From: Aphelenchoides besseyi | Taxonomy: Eukaryota > Nematoda > Chromadorea > Rhabditida > Aphelenchoididae | Direction of reading: 5' to 3' | Assembly: GCA_024699855.1 (NCBI GenBank) | Contig: JAMPIQ010000003.1 | Span: 3,100,001-3,164,000 of the forward strand | Length of the DNA stretch: 64,000 bases | Part shown: piece by piece, positions 10,849-22,654 of the stretch | How the letters are laid out: each line of letters begins with the position of its first letter | Numbering within the stretch: position 1 is the stretch's first letter | Translations under genes and position numbers: made by a program | Notes under the pieces: generated by a model | What the model was told of the DNA's origin: nothing | Databases searched by the model: none | What the model saw: the letters and a program-made list of their open reading frames with translations, nothing else

Positions 10849-12722
10849 ATGACGAATTGGAAATGGAACTTTCGAAATTACATACACGAACGTGTTGACT
10901 ACAACTGGACAACAGTCCAACATTTTTGTAAAAAAATGTGTAAAAACACGGTCAGTTCGTATGAAAACTCAAAATCACACGAACCGACCGCCAACCTTTC
11001 TTGGAAGAACGTGTATCCTCTAAAAACAATCAGAGCACCATGTCGGACAACAAAAATCTGAAATCGAAAGATCGCCGCTCAAGGAACTACGTATAAACTT
11101 GGTCGCTTGTCTTCAACCTAACCATCAATTCGTCAAAATCATTCAATGTAATTGAAAGCGAGAAGATAAACGCTAAGTCAAACAAAATCAAATGAAGATT
11201 TCAGATAAGCGAAGTTCAATTACACGCGATTTGAAAGAATCATTGATGAAAGCGATTGCATTTGGCTGATCAATTTCATTGTTCCTTTCACATCCAAGAC
11301 TTTGAAGTCAGTTCCAGAACAGCAAAGATTACCAAATTGATGATGCGTTTGTGAACATAGACAGATTGTCTGCTGGAAACAATAATTTATAATTGTTGAA
11401 TAGAATTCGTTTTACCTTTTCACACGGTCAGCAGAATTTAGAAAACGCAGACCAAAGCTCGTTACGAAGCGGTTTGGCCGTTTACAAGTTTCACTGCTCT
11501 TCCAAGTTAAACAGCACTACAAAGTTGTCAATGTCATTGTTAGACTTCTGCACTAGACGTGCCCACGCTCTTTTCTAAATCAAGCATCATATACGTTGTC
11601 GATATTTCCAATCGATTGTGATTCTGAACGAGTACTTGTAGTGAACAGGAAAACGCAATTCGTCGATGCGAATTTGTGAATAAACATCAGTAAAGTTGTT
11701 TCCATCGACCTTATGGTCTTGTTCGCATTTTATATCAGATATTATTAGATATCTTGAGCAAATGAATTCACCAATTTTGCTGTGTCGCATTTGCTTCTAG
11801 AACACATAATAGTTAAATTGACCTTTTCATCGATTGTTCATCAAACTGAACCAAAAATAATTTCCATGTTAACACAACACTTTCCATCAGATTCAAATTA
11901 TTCAAAAAAAGTTTATTTCAAGCGGATATAAGAGAACCGAGAAGTGACCATCATTCTCAATGTGTATGACTTCTTGCGTGACAGTGCAAATTGGACCAAA
12001 TAATGTGTTATTGTACAACAGTTCATCAAAATAAAAATAAGAGATGTGTGGAACCAACGACTGTGCTCGTTAAGCTGGTATATGAAGAACTCTATTGGAA
12101 AATCCAACTTTTCATTGTTTTTGCTCTGACTTTCGAACGAATGCCATTCACTAATTCTTGATAGCGCCCGGGGACTCCAATCAGTGTAGAACCAAAATTG
12201 ATTTCAAATATCAATTATTGTGTCCACTACCAGACTGCTTCCGAAAGTGACCGGAGTAGGAGAGGAGTTTATTGATCGGATTAATCAGGCACGGCGGGCA
12301 AAACACAAAGGCGCGAAACACCGGCGGAGGGCGGGGAAAAGTCGGCGACTGTTCGGTTCGTCCGCTTCAGTCTCGACTCCCCGGTTTTCCACCGAAAGGT
12401 CCGAAGTGAACAACAACAATCGAACCGGTAGCCAAGTCAACAATCGTGTTGGGAGAGCGGAATGTGTTGAGAGGCATTTTCGGACGAGAAGACTCGATAC
12501 ACAACATCAATCTTAAGCGCACCTCTAGGATGAGAGGTTCCACGCCCACCGAGCCGAAGTCGAGCCACGGTACGACGCGGTACTCAATACGTTGTTGACG
12601 GGACAAAGCGTGGTGTTGATCAGGAAAAATGGCAACCAGAGCACATCACTTTCCAAAAGTTGAACGGAATCCAGTCGGCCTCTTCCAGATCCCAGTCCTC
12701 GAAGTCAAAGTCAGTGAGGAAG
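10849..12722. other. No confident gene (left arm)
   Basis: Several frames of 60-100 codons occur on both strands here, but none shows a recognisable domain, signal peptide or clean splice chain. The stretch at 12220-12600 has better GC and long opposed frames on both strands; I could not decide which, if any, is coding. Mirrored at 31781-33653. Confidence 0.4.
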
Positions 12723-13049
12723 CTATGAGTCTTCCACGATGTTTACGCAGCGTTGTTTCGTCTCGTTGTCTTGATGACAAATGCAGATGCATTTTCCATC
12801 TTCACTGTAGTTGCTAAAAACAGTAATACAGTAATTTAGAAAAATTAAGTAATCACTTACAGCTTCATTCGCTCAGCAAGAGTTGCCACATTACGGTCAA
12901 AAATTTCGTCACGAAGCTTGTCGACGTCTTCGTAGTTCCAAAAGTTGTGTTGTTCTGGCACGTTGTTTGTCGCAAACTTCCATTTTAAATGTGCTGAAAA
13001 TACAATAAGTAAATTGCGGAAACGCGTGAAATAGTGCTCGAAAGTTAAA
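12723..13049 (-). CDS. Unknown protein, two-exon fragment (left copy)
   Basis: On the minus strand one frame runs LTFEHYFTRFRNLLIVFSAH, KWKFATNNVPEQHNFWNYED, then KLRDEIFDRNVATLAERMKL. It splices (GTAAGT/TTTTAG) to NYSEDGKCICICHQDNETK and ends IVEDS-stop. The start is not identified. The continuous frame across 190 nt and the clean junction argue for a real exon pair. No family recognised. Mirrored at 31454-31780. Confidence 0.4.
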
Positions 13050-13693
13050 CTGAAATTGAGAATAAGAGGATATGATCGAAATTGTAGGTTTTAGATGATT
13101 ATGTTTGATTGTAAACGCTAGACCGCCGAGTTGTATCAACGGTTTTGCTTAATCAAAGTATTTGGAAAGCTATAGGTGATTGTGTGAGAAGCATTGAATT
13201 GAAATCCAAAGATGGAAATATACAGTAGTTGATTTACAGCAAGTGAAATTAAAATGATCGTAAAACAGTAAAATCGATATCAAAATAATGAATTTTGATT
13301 TGATGAGCGAAAAAGAACGAAAAACTTTGCAATGAAGCTCTGTTACATGAACACCGTCTATAAGTAGTGACCGATCATCTGCACCTGAGGAAAGCTATAC
13401 ATGCAACTTGGCTTCCAGTCATCGCGCTAAACCGCAGCGTCGCAATTTTAATTGACCAGTTATTGGGTAACGCATAGTATCGGTTACAAACAATGGTAGC
13501 GCGCTAAATAATAACCATCGGAAAAAGTCATGAGACAGTTGCCACGAGTCATTGTTACGGTAAACAATTGTCCGTTTGGAAGTATTCTTACTGGAAGGAA
13601 CAATTCAAAAACCGGGTTGCTAGCTGATCTTTTGGATCAAATTTAGTGTATTTTGTCCATTAGTTTCTATTCAACACCGCCATAAATCTACAG

Positions 13694-14374
13694 ATGCCCA
13701 ACTTTGACCAATCGTCTTCTGATGTCGACAGTAATGGAATGCTTGTTCGGTTTGTTTGATTGTTGCGGGATTTCACGAATTTCTTTATGGACTTTAAATC
13801 ATCAGTGTGAATACGTTTATAACGATGGTTCAACGTGTTCGCATGTCAAGCTGACGGCGAATCGTCCCCCTGGGGCTGTGCTCAACGCCAACAGATGTGC
13901 GTCGAAGTCGGAGATTCGGAAGTCAGTGAGGACAACTTTTGTATCATTTTAAATCATTTCCACAGCTATGCGCCTTAAACTTATCACATTTTTTGCCTGA
14001 CAAAACCAAATCGAACGATAACTTTTCGGTGGGCCTTCTTGTTATTGAAGATCGGGCGAACAACAAAACCGAATTGAAAGTTTAATACGACTCGAAAGAC
14101 GAAGAAGAAAAGCAAGTAATTGAAACATTGCAAACCAACCGTCAAAGCAAGTTGTTTTGCGGCAAAGGCCCTTTGGACAGTAGGTGTTTAAGTTGTTTTG
14201 TTATGCCACCATTTTTGCAGAGGATGTTCTCCGTATTGAGGTGAGTCCCCTGAATATCTGGAAGTACTCAGTGATGAGGACGAATTGTCTGGTTTGAATG
14301 AAATGGAAAACAAAAAGTTCGTCGAGTTGAAGTCTTATGTTCCACCGGCAGAACCAAACAAAAAAACGTCTTAG
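13694..14374 (+). pseudogene. Possible gene with stops, Cys-bearing N-part and acidic C-part (left copy)
   Basis: Protein-like segments occur in order but with frame changes. They are MPNFDQSSSDVDSNGML; a Cys segment HQCEYVYNDGSTCSHVKL; PDKTKSNDNFSVGLLVIEDR, broken by one TAA before YDSKDEEEKQVIETLQTNRQ; and after a spliced junction SPEYLEVLSDEDELSGLNEM to VPPAEPNKKTS-stop. The TAA is present in both arms. It could be an old pseudogene or a gene with an unrecognised intron. Domain identity unknown. Mirrored at 30128-30808. Confidence 0.35.
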
Positions 14375-14684
14375 TTACATCACCTCTGATTTAGAAGAAT
14401 AAAGGCAATCTCGAAGCCGCTGATGTGTTCTGTGATTTAAGTTATCTTACAAAGAAAAATATTGCAAATCCTACAATTCGAGGTTTAATTTGATAGTATC
14501 GGTTGATAATTGACAAGACAATTGCTTCGTTTCCGTCTTGACCGGTAGCTTGGCGTTGATTTGTAGCGTGAATTGGGGAAATTGACTGACTGGCGATAAA
14601 AAGTTTTCAACCTAGAACAGTGCAAGACCACCGATTGCTTCCGCAATAAAAACACTCCAAAATTCAGAGGCTGTCACTCTCTAA

Positions 14685-14751
14685 ATGGCTCAAAAGGCTC
14701 CTCCACGATCACCCTTCGGTCGATTGTTTCTCCGCTTTTTCGTCCCGTTGG
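14685..14751 (+). pseudogene. Duplicated first codons of the breakpoint gene, truncated by the arm end
   Basis: Twenty-two codons identical to the start of the gene at 29065-29817 (MAQKAPPRSPFGRLFLRFFV and two more). At 14751 the arm ends and the frame continues into unrelated spacer sequence (GCFGWLSIHSNSHKISY) before a stop. The 5' exon was therefore copied with the arm and cut off from the rest. Confidence 0.7.
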
Positions 14752-15185
14752 GTTGTTTCGGGTGGTTGAGCATTCATTCTAATTCCCATAAAATTTCTTA
14801 TCCTATCAACTGGATTACTACGGTAGGGAAGAGTTAACATTTGATTGCTTAAGAATTCGAGATAAACTCCGATTATGCTCAACTTTGAGAAGGCAATGAA
14901 GAGCCCAGGATGACTAAACGGCCATTTTAAATTCTTTTCCGTTTCTAATTAGTTACAGAATTTATTTGACTAAACAACGGATTTCGGGAATACTGATGTC
15001 TCGTATGTATCACTAGATCGCACCAGAATTTTCGGTTTAGTCAAACATCCAAACCATCGTTTCGACTCCTGAGCGATTGGCGGGTGAAGAGAAAGAGCAC
15101 GTGAAAGGCGTTTGGGTAAATGAGTTGTTCTTGTGAACATAACACTAAAATAATGTCAACAGAATTTCATATCTGAACAACAAGC
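14752..15185. other. Spacer DNA next to left inner breakpoint, no gene seen
   Basis: No open frame with coding features and no counterpart on the right side of the spacer. It separates the arm end from the 3' end of the first chemoreceptor gene. Confidence 0.5.
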
Positions 15186-16295
15186 TTACGAGCTATTCTC
15201 CAGTTGTATTTTAGTGAGTCGGTGAAATCGAATGAAGTTCACAAGCGGCCTTCGGTAGGGTTCCACGTAAACCAAGACGAGAAGATTCGCAAATAGCGGA
15301 TAGGCGTCACCAAAAGCCAAAGATATGGTGATGATTTTTGATCCCCAATCGTAGTTTCCAATGACGGAAACGAAACACAAAGTGATCGTAAAGAAACCGG
15401 CCACTGCTGCAACACAAACGTCGATGACCAACATCATTAAAAGCGATTTGTACAATCGGGCCGTGCGACCTCGTAGTTTGTGTCGATTCACACGTAGAAA
15501 CTTGAAGCAGCCGATAATTGAGAACAAAATGACCAGGCAGACAATAGTGAAAAAGGCCAAAGAACTGACTACCACATAAATAATTTGATTTCCAGTTTTT
15601 ACCTGAAAAAAAGAATGAATCATCGATACTCGCGGCATTCATTTACATTAATACCAACATTCACGTTTCCAGTGAGCATTCGTTTGTACGCCTCTGGATC
15701 AACATCTTTCATTGCCGCTCTCAAGTAATCGGTCGATTGCAGTTGAAATGTTAGTGGATAGATAATAGTTGCAATGACAAACAGAACGAAGACGACATAA
15801 CATAACGCGTAATATCGCATATCCGATAGATAAGAGATGAATCTGCTCTGAGTTGTTTGAAAAAACCGAAACAAAAACATAGCTGCTGTGGTATAAATGG
15901 TTCCACTCAAAGCAACTATTGCTATGTAAATGTAAATGTTTTGCAACCAAAACGGAAACTAAAATGAAATCTTACAATCTTTCTTTGAGCCAAAATCTCA
16001 CGTTGAGAATGTTCGAAATTCCTCTGCAAATCAAAATTGGATAAGGAAGAATGCCTTCCGGATGAAAGCTAAAAATAAGTAGACCAAGGATCAAGCCATG
16101 CGTCGCATTGACCACAATATACCATCGATAAACTTGTAAGGTTTTGGGTGAGTAGTGACGAACAATAATGAGCAGTAGCACGTAAGAAATAACCGTGCCA
16201 AAAAAGATTGTTGCTTGAACATTCTCACAAAAATGAAGCAAATCATCCGATACAAATTGAACGACTTTGAAGTCGAACGGTACAACATTGACCAT
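15186..16295 (-). CDS. Serpentine 7TM chemoreceptor, Str-superfamily type
   Basis: Three exons joined in phase give about 340 residues with seven hydrophobic helices. Exon 1 covers TM1-2 (FFGTVISYVLLLIIVRHY and a second helix). Exon 2 starts FPFWLQNIYIYIAIVALSG. Exon 3, after GIN|VKTGNQ, carries TM5-7 and ends EPYRRPLVNFIRFHRLTKIQ. The PYRRP after TM7 is the hallmark of the Str/Srh/Sri group of nematode chemosensory GPCRs. Introns: the first has donor GTGAGA and acceptor TTTTAG; the second has donor GTAAAT and acceptor TTTCAG. Likely expressed in sensory neurons; ligand unknown. The exact subfamily cannot be fixed by eye. Confidence 0.8.
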
Positions 16296-16723
16296 CGAAT
16301 TGTATGGTTGGATTAACTACACAGTAGATTACAAACGGAAAATTCGAATAACATTTGCGACTTCTAGGCCACTTTTTCTTGTAAAAAATGTACAAATTTG
16401 ATGTCATTTGGTCTGTTAATTTGATCTTAGGCCCTAATACCACAGGTGAAAAGAGTTTGTTAACCGTTTCGAAGTATTCGAGACTCAGATTTGCCAAACA
16501 ATTCGATGAAACTGGTTATTCGACTGTCAAAAATTAAATCACGAACCATAAGCAAAACTCCCGTATTGATCTAACAGACTAAAAACAGTGTCTATGATGG
16601 TCAAAGCTCACTGCTCAAAGAAATTGTTTTTGGACAACATAATCAAATGATTGTAAATGAACACCCACAGTTCTTTAGAGACAAGTCAACCGGTTTATTA
16701 TCGGAAACTTTTAGTAAAACTGT
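16296..16723. other. Intergenic, nothing recognised
   Basis: AT-rich DNA between the chemoreceptor start and the 3' end of the next minus-strand gene. It probably contains the receptor promoter; no specific site was identified. Confidence 0.4.
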
Positions 16724-17416
16724 TCAGTGGAGAACGGGAAGAGAGGATCGGATAGAACCGTCGGTTTGTACTAATTTAACGGAAATTATTTCAATTTGAC
16801 GGGAATTCAATTGTAGTGGAATCAGAATCTTTTGGTTTTGACCATCGACGACAACATCCAACTCCAGTTGGTTAATTGTCGAAGCTACAAAAATCAAAAG
16901 AGAAACTCACGTTTTAGCGGTGTTGGCAACTCCGACTTACCTTCATCCAACTCGTCTACCTCGTGATTTCGTAGATTATGGACGAGCAAATGGTCTTCTG
17001 AACGACGAGAGACATTGCGACGATAATTTGAGCGATTTGGTTTCTTTTTCTTGCGAAGAGGAGGAATAGCCGGTGGGAGCGACGGAAAGAAACGTCGACG
17101 ATCTCGTGGTTCACTTCTGTAGCTCCCGACATCGTGAGAACGAAGAACCATCGGATGTGTTCGAGTGGACGGCAGAAGCGAATTGGAAGTTCGAAACGAT
17201 CGACTGTGAGGTGCTGATTGTGCGAAACTCGTTTGAGCTCGCAAATTGCTACGAGTTGTATTCAATTGATGTCCGAAATGAACTTTATGTTTGTTGGCCG
17301 ATTGTCGATTACTCTCAATGCTTGAAGAAGTAAAATGAACATGACGCTAAGAAACAATCGATCTCATTAACAATTTCACTCACCGAACGATTATTTGAGT
17401 CAGTGAAACGATTCAT
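16724..17416 (-). CDS. Unknown basic Arg/Ser-rich protein
   Basis: Three exons splice cleanly: MNRFTDSNNRS, then a long exon, then ASTINQLELDVVVDGQNQKI to SLPVLH-stop, for about 190 residues. The long exon is rich in R, S and H (LRSHDVGSYRSEPRDRRRFF) with a poly-basic patch PLRKKKKPNRSNYRRN that could act as a nuclear localisation signal. The C-terminus resembles a short beta-rich segment. No family recognised. It is close to two other minus-strand genes, but the spacing does not prove an operon. Confidence 0.55.
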
Positions 17417-17592
17417 TGCGGAAATCAACAGGTTGAGTGGAGAAGTCACTAAAGTGCAATATGACAGCTTCGTTTCGATAATTTTCAATTAGCATAATTT
17501 GAATCAGTTCAAATCACAATCTTCAGATGGTAAGTTTATTTTGACAATGTCGATTGACAATAAGTTAAAGACGGAGATAAATTGACTGGAGA

Positions 17593-17849
17593 TCAAACTG
17601 CTCGGCGAAGTCGTTCATCAGCCATCATTCGTTGAAGAGCCTTAAGAATAGAGTATGATTGTTCTTTAAGTTCTCGATTACCTGATTTCTATTCCAAAAC
17701 GATCGCAAACGTCCGAACGCCGGGAAGTTGTAGTTGCGAACCATTCGACTTGGTATGAAGGCCATTTCTTCTTCGTTGTCAAGTTGTTGAGCGTTTGTAC
17801 ACAAAACAATCGCCGCGAAGAATATGATAAGAGTTTTCGTAAGTTCCAT
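17593..17849 (-). CDS. Small secreted peptide, possible neuropeptide precursor
   Basis: Two exons give 71 residues. The N-terminus is a clear signal peptide (MELTKTLIIFFAAIVLCTNA). The mature part has an acidic spacer QQLDNEEEMAF, then RNYNFPAFGRLRSFWNRNQ, and ends MMADERLRRAV. The segment NFPAFGR could be cut at Arg and amidated at Gly, giving a PAF-amide-type peptide. This is inference, since single-Arg sites are weak evidence. No known family recognised. Confidence 0.55.
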
Positions 17850-18648
17850 TTCTCTGGAAATAAGATTAAAAGAAAGCTATCCTTCAAACTACTGCGCGGT
17901 TTACGATTTCAAAACTATAGAGACAACAAACTTGTGGGCGGATCCTAATTTGTACGGAAATATGAGTCTGCAAACTCAAATACTTGCTTTTTGGTCTTCA
18001 AAAATAATTGGATCTTGACGTCATCAGAAGAATTTATTTAATCAGCACTCAGAGACTCATCGTTTAAGTTCCGTTGTTGTTACAATACTCCGAATTTAGT
18101 TTGATATCTAAACCAAATCAAAAGTGTTCTTAGAAGATGAAAACTTAATTTAACACGGAACCACTTTTAAACGTAACTCATGTACCGTCAAACACCTGTG
18201 GTGTTTCTGTCAACAACAGTTTCTAATTAGAAAATTGGAACTGGATTAAAATATTAATCGAAACTAAAGAACATTGTTTCAATCGGTCTTTGAAGTCGGG
18301 AATCGAGAATAACACGAAAGGCGGCCCTCCAAATAACCTTCTACCCATCAACTCGACAGTTTCCAGAAGTTGTCATTAAACTCAATAAAACAAGTGGAAA
18401 CAGAAGTCGTTTTATTGAGAACACACTCTCAATAACCTTTTCATTTGTGTTCTCGTTCATTCCACTACTCACATGAACTCCACCAAACTCTGTAATAGCT
18501 ACAAAAACCCTTTAACGTTTATTTCCTATTCATTACGGAGAAGTACAAACTGAGCCAACAAACGTGATGTCATCCCACCCGTACAGTTACAAAGTTTCTC
18601 CTCATTTCATGCAACTTTACTACTGTCATGATGTATTGATTATCGTTT
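17850..18648. other. Intergenic, no gene supported
   Basis: About 0.8 kb between the peptide gene's 5' end and the channel gene's 3' end. Short frames lack coding character. Confidence 0.4.
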
Positions 18649-20694
18649 TTATGTGCATATAGGATCACCTTGAACCTCGACAAAAGCATAATAAAAAAGA
18701 AAGATAATGAAAACGCACGGATACAAAACTTTAAAGTTTTCGTCTAACCATCGACCTAATTGATGCATTCGTTTGCTTTCCATTAGAAGTCGAAGAGATT
18801 TATCGACACCGAGAATCTCGCCATGTCTTTCCACCATTTGTCTCTGAAAGTAAACAAATGTTTATGCCAACTCCGTCTTCTTTCGACCGTGCCTTTTCTT
18901 TACTCGAGTTCTCTAATCGAATCACCAGAAGTGCTTGCAACATTGTGGCAAAAACGAATGAAGCAGTAAACCCAAACCAAATGTCGATTGATTTCACGTA
19001 ACTGACTTTTGGCAACGTTTCTTTAGCAGCATTGCTTTCAGCAGAGAGAGTTAAAAAGACCGTCAACGAAACGAACACTCGACCTTCTACAAACTCTTCT
19101 GGAAGCCAGACACTGATCCAACTGAAGAGAACACACATAGCCGTGGGCGCATAACTAAAAGTCAGTGTTCATTTGAAACATTCATTTGTTTTACGTTTGA
19201 GCGAGATGAAATCCGATGTTTCGTTTGAGTTTGAATCGAGCTTCCAAACACGTGAAGTTGCCTGAAAGTAAGATTTCAGAAGGTGGTTCTAAATTCCGAC
19301 TTACCAGTTTTTCGACGTGCATCACAAGTCGTCGTATCATAACTGATGATTGTAAACTCGGGTAGTTGAAGATTTCGATTCACGCGAATTGCATCACGTT
19401 TCAACGGAAACCAACGGAAATTTATTGTTGTCATTGCAACTCAAAAGAACAACATAATCGTTTAATGTTTCTAATTTACTTGAGCTGATTCGAACGTAAA
19501 GAGTCTGCCAATCATGAGGGAACTTTTGAAGACAAAGTTGAGAGGTTGCTTTGATGTAAACTCTAAACGTTTGATACTCAAGTTTCGAATAAAACAAATT
19601 ACCGTGCTTCGAAAAAAACTTCACCTTCCGGAAAGACGAATATGTAGAAGTTGAGAAATGTAACGCGATGAAAAAGCGATTCCATACTATTAATAAAAAC
19701 GGCGTCGGGTCTCCAGAGCCGTCGTAGATACGATTCTTCGGTGAATAGAATAGGTGCACTTAGTCCATGAGCTAAACGAGGATCTCGCCAAGCTAAACGC
19801 ACGTATGCATCCAAATCATAATCCGAAAATACCGAGAGTAATTTTGAACATTTTTTCAAGTTTATTACCATAGTCGTGAGTTCGAAATTGGAAACCGATT
19901 GAACATGAAGTCCGGTTCTAACAATTACTGTATGGTTTTCACTTGCCATTGGCGGGATTCGTGGATCGTATTTCAACTTCTTCACTGAAATCAACGACAT
20001 AACAAACGAGTGAGTAATTTAACCTACTGAGTGGAAGAATGAAAGTTGATGCAAATGGTTTCTGTCCGGTTCGACTCATCTTTTCGAACTATTCAATTGG
20101 AAATGAACAATAGAACTACGATCGAAATATACCTGTCTTAAAATCTGATCCATCTCTAAGTCGTCGGTCTTCGCTTTCTCCAAACTCTCCAGATTCTTTT
20201 CTCCCAACAAATCCAAGTTTATGCCAACCGATCCTACGCAAACTTTTCATATTGTTCCACAAGCGGATTCGATTACCTGATTCTTCACTAAGCTCAAAAG
20301 TCGTCGAATTGTCCGCTGTCGCATTTGTTTTCTTCATTTGATTCTCTTGAATAGTCGGAAACTGCAGTTCCAATTCGAAACACAACGACTCCAGAACAAC
20401 GGCAATGTACGCGTATTGTCGAAGCATATGATCGGCTTGTTCTGTTTTATTCGAATGGATATCCTCCATGTTCACGTAGTGAATTCGACGGCTGAGAGCC
20501 TAAAACAAAAACTGAAACACAAACTCAGTGGTTAGTCGTACAAATGGTGTGCAGTAGAGTCGAAGGAAACGATCCAAATCCAAACCGACGTTCTCGGCGT
20601 CGTTCATTGTCGAGATCCACAAAGGCTCGTATCTCCATTGACCTCCGATTGGAATGACAAAAGTTAAAATAACAGAAACTAATAAGAAACGCAT
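18649..20694 (-). CDS. Pentameric ligand-gated ion channel subunit without Cys-loop cysteines
   Basis: Many exons: signal peptide MRFLLVSVILTFVIPIGGQW, a long N-terminal insert, and the ligand-binding domain with DYDLDAYVRLAWRDPRLAHG and RRLWRPDAVFINS. Next come CLQKFPHDWQTLYVRI, FRWFPLKRDAIRVN and TTTCDARRKTGNFTCLEARF (loop C). M1 holds SWISVWLPEEF, M2 and its flank read EGRVFVSLTVFLTLSAESNA to LPKVSYVKSIDIWF, and M4 lies near the C-terminus. FPxDxQ is kept, but the two Cys-loop cysteines are replaced (Ser and Leu at the expected places). The anion-channel PAR before M2 reads EGR. Leu at 9' is kept. One intron in the M3-M4 loop would be only 28 nt (18844-18871). Most like glycine/GABA/glutamate-gated anion channels, but selectivity is uncertain. 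Two early junctions are approximate. Confidence 0.85.
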
Positions 20695-21454
20695 CGAGGT
20701 CGCATTGCACAAACGCTTCGGGCGGAAGTGCGATTGACAACTGACGAAAACTTACCGTCCAACAACGCGCGTTTTTTCGCTTCGTTGGACTCGAGCAAAT
20801 CAAATCAACTGCTCGGCAGACAAGTCGGTTGCTAAACAAGCGAATTGAAGGATTTGGTTGATCACGCAAAGGTTTAATAAGAGTTCTTGTGGAAGAATCG
20901 TAAGTTGGATTCGAAGATCAAAACGTGCGATCGGCATTTTAAGCGAACAGCCGGAAAGTCGTGACGTTTAAAGCTGTGGCTTCCGAATTCGATTAACCAC
21001 TTCAAGCGGGTCAATGGAATTTGATTTTTAGTTCGATTACAGTGCTCGTTGATCAGTTTACCTGTCGCTCAATTATGTCGACGAGGAAGTTCACTGATCA
21101 TCGATCGACTTTCAATGTGCACTGCTTCGACGTTGTTTCGTTCAAATGTCTCTTTGCCTGAGGATTTGGATTTTCGTTGCTTTCTCGTTCATACTTTCGA
21201 ATAAAAAACCGAACCGTCTATTTAGTTTCCGACCTTTAGATACATTTGCAGTTCATGCTTTTGAACTTTTTCCGATCTGTTTATGATTCACGGCCTTTTC
21301 AATGCAAAACAAATATTCTCGGGGCGTGCAAAGCAAAGATAAGAGAATACGCTTCGGCTGCTTTTCGACGTGCTCTTCGAAACATAGAGCACTAACAGTT
21401 CTAATAGCTAACAGTTTCTGTTAAGTGATTGCACATTAATGGTTCAACTTGACC
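20695..21454. other. Divergent promoter region
   Basis: The region between the channel gene (minus) and the PGAP4-like gene (plus), whose 5' ends face each other. It should contain both promoters. No coding frame supported and no specific site recognised. Confidence 0.4.
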
Positions 21455-22654
21455 ATGTCGTTCTACGCGTTTATTCGACAGATTAGCATAGTGATTATAA
21501 CGGGACTTCTTTTATTTGAAATCTTAGCAATGACCACCTGTTCCTACGATTATAAGCGAAATCATTTTCGTTATGGTTATCGAAACTACGACGAGCTGCA
21601 AATGAGTAACGAATATCGCTTAAACCGTTCACGTGATTATTTGTCACAAACGAACTTCTTTGCTTTTAAGGTAAAGAAGATCTTGAGTTGTTATTTGAAC
21701 TTGTTAGGAACAATCTTCACACTCAGCTCTGAGCATTGGAATCGTCGCATCTGATCGTCAAGATTATTTTTACTTAACTCAAACTCTCGGCCATCTTGTT
21801 TATGAACTCAATTTGACTGTGTTTCCATTACTAGTATGTTATACTGGACGAGATTCAAATGCGGAAACCGATGAACTTCGTCGAAAATTTCGGTTCACTT
21901 TCCTTTATTCCAACCGCTCTTTTCCGTCTTTGCCTTCGGGTAAAAGTGATGCACGAATAGAAAAAGAATCGAACGACTATTGGGAATGTTTGGAAAGAAC
22001 AGCAAAACTTGTTCCGTCAGATTTTGTTCTTTTACTTGAAGACGATGCTGTCGCTGATACGAGCACTGCTGGTCAACTTCTTTCTATTGTGCAACAGCTT
22101 CAGAATACGAAAAAAGTTGACTACATTAAACTGTATCATCTCTGGTCATTGAGAAAGATCCCGTCTTTTATTCAGGTAGGTAATTGAAAGCTCGCACTTC
22201 TACAGATTACAATTCAGATTACCACTGCATGTACTTTCTATACGCTTGTATTCTTCTACTTTAATTCGAAGCTTGGATTTAAATTCAAAGTTATAGGAGT
22301 TCTATTTGCATCGACTGTTTTAACAGTTTTTGGCATAAAATATCACGTTGAGGTTGCTGTCAACTTCCAGTTGGTCATAACATTCTGTTTAAGTTGCCTT
22401 CAAATTTACGTTTTCTTCTGAGTCCTTCGGCCTATTTGACTATGTCTGAGTCCTGTTGTACACCGGCAGTGTTATATCGAATGTCGTCAATTGGTCGAAT
22501 GGTTTCTGAACTGAAAGCCGTCAAAACTCGATTGGGATACGCAAAAGATTCCGCTCTAGACGACAGCAACTTTGTTTCTTTGTCAACTGAGCGAAACATT
22601 TTCGTTCACATCGGCTATTACTCTTCAGTTCGTGATGCTTTAGTTTCTGTTTAA
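21455..22654 (+). CDS. PGAP4-like GPI-GalNAc transferase
   Basis: Four exons give about 310 residues. The order matches PGAP4 (TMEM246), the Golgi enzyme that adds GalNAc to GPI anchors. There is an N-terminal signal anchor (RQISIVIITGLLLFEILA) and a GT-A start ALSIGIVASDRQDYFYLTQT. The acidic catalytic motif is DFVLLLEDDAV. A membrane hairpin is inserted in the GT-A domain (ACTFYTLVFFYFNSK and VIGVLFASTVLTVFGI). After KYHVE|LPSNL comes SESCCTPAVLY, and the end is RNIFVHIGYYSSVRD. The last intron begins GTTGCT. Shorter than vertebrate PGAP4 (about 400 residues) but all core parts are present. Confidence 0.85.

Larger units (their letters stand above)
1..14751. repeat. Left arm of giant inverted repeat
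   Basis: The reverse complement of this stretch reappears at 29751-44504. The window's first bases pair with 44495-44504 and position 14751 pairs with 29751; the next base on either side no longer matches. The arm holds complete genes, pseudogenes and intergenic DNA alike, so this is segmental duplication rather than a transposon terminal repeat. Its outer end lies beyond the window start. Divergence is concentrated at about 2760-3040; elsewhere differences are sparse. Confidence 0.97.

Noticed and set aside
12220..12600. Opposed 80-100 codon frames with Arg/His/Lys-rich products
   Set aside because: Neither strand shows a start, splice chain or known motif, and a one-base run difference between the arms destroys one of them. 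Not called.
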